This document shows positions 1 to 4,963 of a stretch of 5,654 nucleotides of DNA, piece after piece; positions within the stretch are counted from its first letter, which is position 1; the number at the start of each line of letters is the position of its first letter. The notes beneath the pieces are model-generated. The model was not told where the DNA came from. It saw only the letters and a program-made list of their open reading frames with translations, and did no database searches. The DNA is from Dehalococcoidia bacterium UBA2158 (GTDB lineage: Bacteria > Chloroflexota > Dehalococcoidia > Lucifugimonadales > UBA3495), in NCBI GenBank assembly GCA_002328185.1, contig DCWQ01000012.1:1-5654 (forward strand), written 5' to 3'. The position numbers and the translations under genes are program-made.

Positions 1-8
1 CCTGGTTG

Positions 9-653
9 CTACCTAGGTCTTCCTTGGCTGGTCATAACGACGACCCGCATGTCGGTGCCTAGGTTGGCTGAGGTGACCACCAGGCGTGGCGAGGGCTGCA
101 CATCGTCCAACCCCATACGCCTTACGAAGTTATCGATCGGGTCCACTTCAACGGTGATTCCATCAGTCATATAATGCATCGGAATCACGATCTTGGCGTC
201 CAAGTCCTGCAGGGTCTGGAAGACCTGGTCCATGTCCAGCGTACAGTGGCCGCCCGTGGGCACCAAAACAACGTCGATAGGCTTGAGTTCGTCGATCATT
301 CGGGTTGTCATCGGCATCGAGAGGTCGCCCAGATGGCAGATGTTGATGCCACCAATCTCAAGGGTGAAGGCGACGTTGCGCTCTTCCTGGGATTGTCCCT
401 CAGCGAGAGGCGTCATGACACCGCGGGCACTAACGCCATTGAACTCATACTCTCCGGGGTTGTTGAATAGCTTAGGATCCCCGTCGATGCCTTCGGAGTT
501 GCAGTGATTGGGATGAGGGTTGCTTACGGTGACGATCTCCGCCGGCCGGTTATCGACTCTGAGGCCCACCGAAGCAGGATATGGGTCGGTCACCACGGTC
601 ATGTCGGCGTCGTGGAGTCGAAAGCAGGAATGTCCTAGCCAAGTTATATCCAT
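9..653 (-). CDS. UlaG-like metallo-beta-lactamase-fold hydrolase
   Basis: A 214-residue single-domain protein of the metallo-beta-lactamase fold, probably cytosolic because no signal peptide or membrane segment is seen. The start WLGHSCFRL is typical of the UlaG-like (YtnP/RNase Z-related) group, followed by a TDPY strand, the metal-loop region at residues 41-50, PGEYE (66-70), CHLGDL (106-111, with His107 and Asp110) and IPMHY (157-161, with His160). The normal HxHxDH loop reads N45-P-H47-P-N49-H50, so the first His and the Asp are both Asn; His47, His50, His107, Asp110 and His160 remain. Family members bind one or two metal ions and hydrolyse phosphodiester, lactone or similar bonds; the substrate cannot be read from sequence. 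The ATG start fits the family N-terminus but has no clear Shine-Dalgarno sequence. It overlaps the end of an upstream small ORF by 10 bases, which would allow translational coupling. The fold is secure; catalytic activity is uncertain. Confidence 0.87.
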   Translation of the reverse strand: MDITWLGHSCFRLHDADMTVVTDPYPASVGLRVDNRPAEIVTVSNPHPNHCNSEGIDGDPKLFNNPGEYEFNGVSARGVMTPLAEGQSQEERNVAFTLEIGGINICHLGDLSMPMTTRMIDELKPIDVVLVPTGGHCTLDMDQVFQTLQDLDAKIVIPMHYMTDGITVEVDPIDNFVRRMGLDDVQPSPRLVVTSANLGTDMRVVVMTSQGRPR

Positions 654-880
654 GGTTCATCACGGCGCAGTCTTAGATTTTGCAGGCTCCAAGGGACGGA
701 GACAGAGACGTGTCCGAACTGAGTGGTCGGCAGAACGGGGAGGTCTAAAGAGGGAAGTTCCCTGGCGTTGAGGGCGGTGTGCCCGCCAACCGGGATTACA
801 ACATCGGTATCTAGGGCGGTGCGCCCGTCAACCAGGACTATATCGTCTATGAAGGAGCGAGTCTCAGTTTGAGCTACCAC
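644..880 (-). CDS. doubtful small hypothetical protein upstream of the MBL-fold gene
   Basis: A 78-residue ORF with a GTG start that I do not recognise. Three things favour it: it lies just downstream of a good leftward promoter candidate (946-974), its TAA stop overlaps the hydrolase start by 10 bases in a coupling arrangement, and about 60 percent of its third codon positions are G or C. It contains a 14-residue imperfect tandem repeat around DGRTALDT and GGHTALNA, and the DNA period of 42 bases keeps frame. The rest is rich in V, L, P and S and ends in the basic stretch RLRRDEPWI. Against it: the start is weak (only a distant AGGTGG upstream), no known domain is visible, and it could be the untranslated leader of the hydrolase or the remnant of a longer gene. 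An in-frame stop at 902-904 limits any upstream extension to seven more codons. Confidence 0.33.
   Translation of the reverse strand: MVAQTETRSFIDDIVLVDGRTALDTDVVIPVGGHTALNARELPSLDLPVLPTTQFGHVSVSVPWSLQNLRLRRDEPWI
771..848. repeat. imperfect 42-base tandem duplication
   Basis: Two adjacent copies both begin AGGGCGGTG (at 771 and 813). The first 30 bases of each match at 25 positions, and similarity fades over the last 12. The period is 14 codons, so on the minus strand both copies stay in the frame of the small ORF at 644-880 and keep a G-x-TAL core. This looks like an old duplication; only two copies exist and there is no array. Confidence 0.6.
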
Positions 881-945
881 GTCTATCCCAACCCACCTGT
901 CTTAACGATTCAAACTTCGGAGGTTCTCCGTTAAAACTCTGGCTG

Positions 946-974
946 AGTATAATTGTAACGGCTCAACGGGTCAA
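946..974 (-). promoter_or_regulatory. leftward promoter candidate for the hydrolase unit
   Basis: On the minus strand, TTGACC (974-969) and TATACT (951-946) each match the sigma-70 consensus at five of six positions and are separated by exactly 17 bases. Transcription would start near 939, about 60 bases before the GTG of the small ORF and roughly 285 bases before the hydrolase ATG. The spacer and -35 box carry the 8-base repeats described separately. No other candidate of this quality was noticed in the gap. Confidence 0.55.
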
Positions 975-977
975 CGT
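954..977. repeat. three 8-base direct repeats (YAACG), possible operator
   Basis: Consecutive 8-mers TGTAACGG, CTCAACGG and GTCAACGT share the core YAACG. The same core occurs again at 903-907 and 1002-1006, and inverted at 929-933. The array covers the spacer and -35 box of the leftward promoter candidate and touches the rightward one, a position where a bound regulator would control both units. The protein that might bind is unknown. Confidence 0.4.
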
Positions 978-982
978 TTGAC
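970..982. promoter_or_regulatory. palindrome joining two divergent -35 boxes
   Basis: GTCAACGTTTGAC is a perfect 5-base inverted repeat around a 3-base centre. Each arm supplies the TTGAC of a -35 box, one for the leftward and one for the rightward promoter candidate, leaving only 3 bases between the hexamers. It could also act as a binding site for a dimeric regulator. Confidence 0.4.
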
Positions 983-1007
983 ACTGCCCAGAAAGCTATG
1001 TTAACGT
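978..1007 (+). promoter_or_regulatory. rightward promoter candidate for hrcA-polX
   Basis: A perfect TTGACA (978-983) is followed after 18 bases by TAACGT (1002-1007). This is a weak -10 box that keeps the key T, A and final T and is preceded by TG one base upstream (999-1000), the extended -10 pattern. The start would be near 1014, giving a leader of about 55 bases before hrcA. A perfect TATAAT at 948-953 is an alternative -10, but its upstream region has only a poor -35. No CIRCE element (TTAGCACTC-N9-GAGTGCTAA) is present. Confidence 0.4.
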
Positions 1008-1067
1008 CCGAAAATGGCCTTTTCAGCCTCAAAGTGAAGAGTTGACAGAGGTGCTGGTGGGAGACTG

Positions 1068-2096
1068 ATGCTAAGCGAACGAGCGGCAACAGTACTGAAC
1101 GTTCTGGTCGATGAGTACCTTCAATCCGCTACCCCGGTAGCGTCGGATGAGATTGCCCGGAACCTCGACCAAAAGATAAGTTCGGCCACTATTAGAAACA
1201 CCATGGCCCAGCTTACTGAAAACGGCTACATCTCCCGGCCCCACGTGTCCTCCGGCGGCGTGCCTTCCGACCTGGGCTATCGGTATTACGTAGAGTCCCT
1301 GCCCGGGGCACCTCAACTCCCGATGGACTTGCGGGAGAGAGTGGACCGCGACCTGGCACAAACAGAACCCGACATCGGCGCCTGGAGTAAACGTTGCGCG
1401 GCCATCCTGTCCAAGCTCACTGAAAACCTGGCCATCGTCACCGCTCCCAGAGCCCAATTCCCCCGCCTTAAGCGGATTCAGTTGGTCTTTCTTCAGGAGT
1501 CCACCGCCCTGCTCGTGCTGGTGCTTGAGGAGGCGCGTCTGCTCAGAAAGATCCTGCCCTTCGGAAATAAAGTGGACCAAGTACAGCTAGACCTGGCTGC
1601 CAGCAGGTTGAACGATTCCTTGGGCGGCCTCGACCGGTCTCAGATGCAGTCCAACCGCCTCGAACTCAACTCCTTGGAAGAACAGGTCAAAGAGGGCTCG
1701 GTTAGCCTCATGCGCGATGCGGAAACCACCGAAGACCAAGAGCATTACACTGACGGCCTGCGATTGCTCCTCAGTCAACCGGAATTCTCCCGGGGAGAAC
1801 TGGCGCGGAATCTGGTGCAATTGGTGGAAGAAAGAGTCCTGTTGGGAAAAGTTTTGAACGGCGCCCCTGAGTCAGAAAACCCCGCAGTGGTCATCGGATC
1901 CGAAAACAGGGACGAATTTTTGAACCCCTTCGGCGTCATCCTGTGCCAGTATGGTGCTCCCCAAGGCGTGGGCGGCACCATCTGTGTCATCGGCCCCAAG
2001 CGCATGGAATACGTCGCGGCCATCGGTGGCGTCCGGCATCTCTCAGTCTTCATGAGCCAAATGGTCCACGGCATCCAGAGCAAGTCCGCCGAGTAG
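1068..2096 (+). CDS. hrcA: heat-inducible transcription repressor HrcA
   Basis: A 342-residue protein of normal length for HrcA, the dimeric repressor that binds CIRCE operators of chaperone genes and is kept active by GroEL in well-studied bacteria. The N-terminal winged helix (about 1-75) shows LSERAATVLNVLVDEYL, SSATIRNTMAQL and GYRYYVESL. A GAF-like central domain and an inserted dimerisation segment follow. The C-terminus has the family signatures VVIGSEN (274-280) and VIGPKRMEY (307-315). The start is set by GGTGGGAG four bases upstream and by alignment of the first residues with the family. One deviation stands out: the wing motif normally read as SAGR-V/I-P is SSGGVP here, with Gly64 (codon GGC) in place of a highly conserved Arg. 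The gene leads a probable operon with polX six bases downstream rather than grpE-dnaK-dnaJ. Identity is secure; whether it still binds CIRCE is open. Confidence 0.96.
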   Translation: MLSERAATVLNVLVDEYLQSATPVASDEIARNLDQKISSATIRNTMAQLTENGYISRPHVSSGGVPSDLGYRYYVESLPGAPQLPMDLRERVDRDLAQTEPDIGAWSKRCAAILSKLTENLAIVTAPRAQFPRLKRIQLVFLQESTALLVLVLEEARLLRKILPFGNKVDQVQLDLAASRLNDSLGGLDRSQMQSNRLELNSLEEQVKEGSVSLMRDAETTEDQEHYTDGLRLLLSQPEFSRGELARNLVQLVEERVLLGKVLNGAPESENPAVVIGSENRDEFLNPFGVILCQYGAPQGVGGTICVIGPKRMEYVAAIGGVRHLSVFMSQMVHGIQSKSAE

Positions 2097-2102
2097 CCCC
2101 TT

Positions 2103-3884
2103 ATGGCCCCTACCAACGAACAGATAGCCGAACTCTTTGAAAACATGGGCTCCCTTTTGGAAATGAAGGGAGACACCATCTTCAAGATTCGAGCCTACCA
2201 AAGGGCTGCCCGCACCATCGAGCAACTGTCCTCACCCCTGTCACAAGCCCTGGAGAACGGCGAAGACCTCACCAAAATACCGGGCGTGGGCAAGGCCATC
2301 AGCGAGAAGATCGCCGAGTTCATCGGGCACGGACAGGTCTCAGCCTACGAGAAGCTGCTGGAAGAACTTCCCCCCGGCGTGCTCGACCTCAAAGACATCC
2401 CAGGCATCGGTCCCAAGACTGCCATGGCCATCGGTCAAGAGTTGGGCATCAGTACAGTGGAAGGAGTGGCTGAAGCCGCCGCCGACGGCCGACTTGCCGG
2501 GCTGCCTAGGATGGGCCAGAAAGCCGCTGACAGCATCCTACGCCACATCCAAGCTTTCCAGGCCATGGGCAGCCGCACGCCCATCGGCCAGGCCCTGCCG
2601 ATCGCGGAAGAGGTGATTGCCGCCCTGCGAGAGCAATGCCCAGACATCGGCCCCATGTTCCCTGCTGGTAGCCTCAGGCGCTGGGAAGAAACCATCGGCG
2701 ATATCGACCTGATCGGCACCGCGCCCAATCCGGAAGCAGTTGGAGACGCATTGGTGAAACTGCCGATGGTCAAAGACGTGCTGGTCCACGGCCCCAAGAA
2801 GACCAGCGTGGTGGTTGAGTCCGGGATGCAAATCGACCTCCGTATCGGCGAACCCGGCTCCTTCGGCGCGCTGCTCCAGTACTTCACCGGCAGTCAGCAG
2901 CACAACATCCGCCTGCGCGACTTCGCCCAACGGCAGGGGCTCTCCCTAAATGAATACGGCATAACCAACACCGAGACCGGGAAGGTGGAAGAGTTCGCCG
3001 ACGAAGAGAGTTTCTACGCTCGGCTGGGCTTGCCCTGGATGCCGCCTGAGATACGCACCGGCCTGTATGAACTAGACGCCAGCCTGGAGGAACGGCTGCC
3101 GGGCTTAGTGGGAGAAGCCGACCTGAAAGGCGACCTGCACCTCCACAGCGAATGGAGCGACGGAAACGACCCCATTGAGTTGATGATCGAAGCCACCGCC
3201 GCCCAAGGCTACGAATACATGGCCCTCACCGACCACTCGGCCGGCCTGGGCGTCGCCAACGGTCTCACCAACGAAAGACTGGAGTCGCAGATCGCGCTGC
3301 TTCGTTCCCTACAGGAGAACTACGACATCATGGTCCTGTGCGGGTCCGAGTGCGACATCCGCGCCAACGGTGAGATGGACTATCCAGACGAGCTACTGGC
3401 CCAGTTGGACGTGGTCGTAGCCTCCGTACACTCGGCCATGGGACAAGACCAAGCCACCATGACCGCCCGCATGATCAAGGCTATGGAACACCCTTCTGTG
3501 ACCATCATCGGGCATCTGACCACCAGGCTCCTGGGCCAGCGCGAGCCGGTGGAGTTCGACCTAGAGGCGGTATTACAGGCCGCCCGCGACACAGGAACGG
3601 CCCTCGAGATAAATGCGTCTCCAGAGCGGCTGGACTTGAGAGACACTCACGCCTACCGGGCCAGAGAACTCGGCGTACCCCTGGCCATCAACACCGATTC
3701 CCACCATCACACCCACCTGGATAAGCGGCGCTTCGGCGTTGCGGTTGCCCGCCGGGCGTGGTGCCAGCCTGAAGATATCTTGAACACAATGTCCAGAGAG
3801 GACTTCTTGGAGTTCATCCGGATGCCCAAACCCAAACGCCTCGAGATCTTCGACCGCCGGCGAAACGGCACGGCCCCGGCATGA
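2103..3884 (+). CDS. polX: DNA polymerase X with PHP nuclease domain
   Basis: A 593-residue bacterial/archaeal-type family X polymerase, slightly longer than the roughly 570-575 residues of the Bacillus and Thermus enzymes. It is a cytosolic gap-filling polymerase of base-excision repair, and its PHP domain gives 3'-5' exonuclease and AP-endonuclease activity in studied members. Helix-hairpin-helix motifs appear at about 57-73 (KIPGVGKAI), 98-114 (DIPGIGPKTA) and 134-150. The palm shows GSLRRWEETIGDIDLI, with catalytic Asp200 and Asp202 and the third Asp at 245 (QIDLRI). The PHP domain (about 341-575) keeps all nine expected metal ligands: His346, His348, Asp353, His378, Glu416, His443, His471, Asp532 and His534. 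Both activities therefore look intact. The start matches family N-termini although no Shine-Dalgarno is visible; with hrcA ending six bases upstream, translation may be coupled. Its TGA stop overlaps the next start as ATGA. Confidence 0.97.
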   Translation: MAPTNEQIAELFENMGSLLEMKGDTIFKIRAYQRAARTIEQLSSPLSQALENGEDLTKIPGVGKAISEKIAEFIGHGQVSAYEKLLEELPPGVLDLKDIPGIGPKTAMAIGQELGISTVEGVAEAAADGRLAGLPRMGQKAADSILRHIQAFQAMGSRTPIGQALPIAEEVIAALREQCPDIGPMFPAGSLRRWEETIGDIDLIGTAPNPEAVGDALVKLPMVKDVLVHGPKKTSVVVESGMQIDLRIGEPGSFGALLQYFTGSQQHNIRLRDFAQRQGLSLNEYGITNTETGKVEEFADEESFYARLGLPWMPPEIRTGLYELDASLEERLPGLVGEADLKGDLHLHSEWSDGNDPIELMIEATAAQGYEYMALTDHSAGLGVANGLTNERLESQIALLRSLQENYDIMVLCGSECDIRANGEMDYPDELLAQLDVVVASVHSAMGQDQATMTARMIKAMEHPSVTIIGHLTTRLLGQREPVEFDLEAVLQAARDTGTALEINASPERLDLRDTHAYRARELGVPLAINTDSHHHTHLDKRRFGVAVARRAWCQPEDILNTMSREDFLEFIRMPKPKRLEIFDRRRNGTAPA

Positions 3885-4687
3885 CCCAGATCCCAAACAC
3901 AGAACAGCCCGACGGTTGGAGCCAAATTCCTAGCATGGAAGAGCCCAACGGCTGGGGGCAGATAATTGGACCGTCCGGCGAGACCTCAATCGCCCAAGCC
4001 GTCCCCGAAGCCCTCTTGCATCTGCGGACCGCCTTGGCCACCGGAGCGCCCTGGCAGCGGGCCATCCTTGAAACGATGGGCGAATGGACCACACCCGAAG
4101 AGATGCTGGACGGCCGCCGGTACCGTTACCTGCTCCTGGGGGAGGCTTTCGACTGGCTACTGCTGGCGGAACGGCTCTGCGCCGACGTCGATGGGGCCAT
4201 CCCGGTAGAAGAGAAAGAACGGTTCCTGTTCAGCGGGCAGATACCCGACACCGTGGATGAGGACCAGTTCCGGGACTACCTCGGCCCTAGCAAGTTCCGG
4301 GCCTACATGAACTTCCGCTACGGTGTTGTTCTGGAGGAGGCGTTGCAATTGGTCGCGGAAGAAGAGGTCCGCAAGCAACACCTGTCCCGGAGTTACTCCG
4401 ACACCGATGAATTGACCGAAGAGTCCTACACCCACCTCTACCAAAAGCCCCGGTCCGAACTACTCAAGACTTTTCAGAAAGAGACCAAGAAGGACCGACG
4501 CCGCAACCTCTCCCTTTCCGACATCAAGGAGTTCACCTACTGGCTTCACAAACGCCGCATCAACCTATGGGACCCGGCCCGCGTCGCCAGTGACACCCGC
4601 AAAGCCATCCGCCGGTTGGAACTGCTGGAAAAGGACAATGGACTTCCTGGGGGACACCACGGCGCTAAAACCCTGGATTCTCGTTGA
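3881..4687 (+). CDS. uncharacterised protein, third gene of the hrcA-polX unit
   Basis: A 268-residue soluble protein that I do not recognise; no signal peptide or membrane helix is seen. The N-terminus has a 12-residue tandem repeat (2-13 and 14-25, pattern QIPxxExPxGW) with the start of a third copy at 26-29, probably a flexible or binding segment. A mostly helical body follows, with an aromatic/leucine patch around RYRYLLLGEAFDWLLL (80-95) and an acidic middle (101-135). The C-terminal third is basic and helical (about 190-250, including KKDRRR and HKRRINLWDP), which could contact nucleic acid or a partner. The ATG overlaps the polX stop by four bases (ATGA), a strong sign of cotranslation, so a role linked to PolX is a reasonable inference but not shown. 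A start at Met19 would remove the first repeat copy. Third-position bias resembles polX, supporting a real gene. Confidence 0.86.
   Translation: MTQIPNTEQPDGWSQIPSMEEPNGWGQIIGPSGETSIAQAVPEALLHLRTALATGAPWQRAILETMGEWTTPEEMLDGRRYRYLLLGEAFDWLLLAERLCADVDGAIPVEEKERFLFSGQIPDTVDEDQFRDYLGPSKFRAYMNFRYGVVLEEALQLVAEEEVRKQHLSRSYSDTDELTEESYTHLYQKPRSELLKTFQKETKKDRRRNLSLSDIKEFTYWLHKRRINLWDPARVASDTRKAIRRLELLEKDNGLPGGHHGAKTLDSR
3884..3955 (+). repeat. 36-base (12-residue) tandem repeat at the start of the unknown gene
   Basis: The copies at 3884-3919 and 3920-3955 match at 26 of 36 bases. The peptides agree at 7 of 12 positions (Q, I, P, E, P, G, W) and most other changes are conservative (T/S, Q/E, D/N). Several codons differ only at the third base (CAG/CAA, ATC/ATT, CCA/CCT, GGT/GGC), so the peptide rather than the DNA seems to be conserved. 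A partial third copy (GQII) follows. Confidence 0.6.
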
Positions 4688-4740
4688 AAACCCCACTCAT
4701 AATCCCACCTCAACCAGACCCAACCACCCTATTTAGCCCG

Positions 4741-4926
4741 TTAACCCCCGTAAATCGTCTTAGAGCGCGATTTGATGGTTTCTAGGCGTGGGGCCGCTGT
4801 TGATAAGATGTCGGTTTCAGCAAGTTGTTGAGTAGCCCTTCGATAGACGCTCATTAGCGGTGAATGATATATTTGCTCATAACCGGTTGAAGCACTTTTC
4901 GCCCCGGCTCTCTTATAGAGGACCAA
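4741..4926 (-). CDS. doubtful small ORF or gene remnant, winged-helix-like
   Basis: A 61-residue ORF that would need a TTG start; an in-frame stop lies four codons further upstream. Its second half (YRRATQQLAETDIL, then RSKTIYGG at the end) resembles the recognition helix and wing of a winged-helix domain, such as those ending Fic-type proteins or small regulators, but this is an impression from a short pattern. Codons such as ATA, CTA, TTA and AGA are used more than in the flanking genes. No Shine-Dalgarno is evident, and a valS promoter candidate lies inside it on the other strand. It may be chance or the decayed end of a lost gene. Confidence 0.15.
   Translation of the reverse strand: MVLYKRAGAKSASTGYEQIYHSPLMSVYRRATQQLAETDILSTAAPRLETIKSRSKTIYGG
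4844..4873 (+). promoter_or_regulatory. extended -10 promoter candidate for valS
   Basis: TATATT (4868-4873) matches five of six -10 positions and is preceded by TG with one base between (TGATATATT, 4865-4873), the extended -10 form. A weaker -35, TAGACG (4844-4849, four of six), lies 18 bases upstream. The start would be near 4880, giving valS a leader of roughly 85 bases. Confidence 0.35.
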
Positions 4927-4963
4927 TAACCCCGCTCACTATTAATGGAGAACGATTCGGGCA

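Larger units (their letters stand above)
4688..4963. other. gap between the polX unit and valS
   Basis: This 276-base, more AT-rich stretch separates two rightward genes. It holds a promoter candidate at 4844-4873, the short palindrome AACCGGTT at 4881-4888 and a doubtful leftward ORF (4741-4926). I see no tRNA, no hairpin followed by a T-run that would mark a terminator for the upstream unit, and no T-box sequence (AGGGTGGNACCGCG) such as controls aminoacyl-tRNA synthetase genes in some bacteria. Confidence 0.6.

Noticed and set aside
1010..1024. Inverted repeat GAAAA-TGGCC-TTTTC near the hrcA transcript start
   Set aside because: The arms are short and A/T only apart from one G-C pair; such a repeat is expected by chance and is too weak to call an operator or terminator.
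1042..1047. Second TTGACA just before hrcA
   Set aside because: It is only 20 bases from the hrcA start, so a matching -10 box would fall inside the coding region.
654..1067. tRNA or other structured RNA gene in the divergent gap
   Set aside because: GATTCAAAC near 907 vaguely recalls a T-loop, but there is no flanking stem, anticodon arm or acceptor pairing.
1066..1075. TGATGCTAAG resembling the right half of CIRCE (GAGTGCTAA)
   Set aside because: One base is missing, there is no left half nine bases upstream, and it overlaps the hrcA start codon.
1071..1580. 169-residue ORF antisense to hrcA
   Set aside because: It lies fully inside the confident hrcA gene, has no recognisable domain, and is explained by the GC bias of the opposite strand.
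2435..2930. Leftward ORFs of 150 and 130 residues overlapping polX
   Set aside because: They are antisense to the PolX palm domain with intact catalytic motifs; their composition is that of a shadow frame.
4688..4963. T-box riboswitch before valS
   Set aside because: No T-box consensus, specifier stem or terminator hairpin can be found in the gap.
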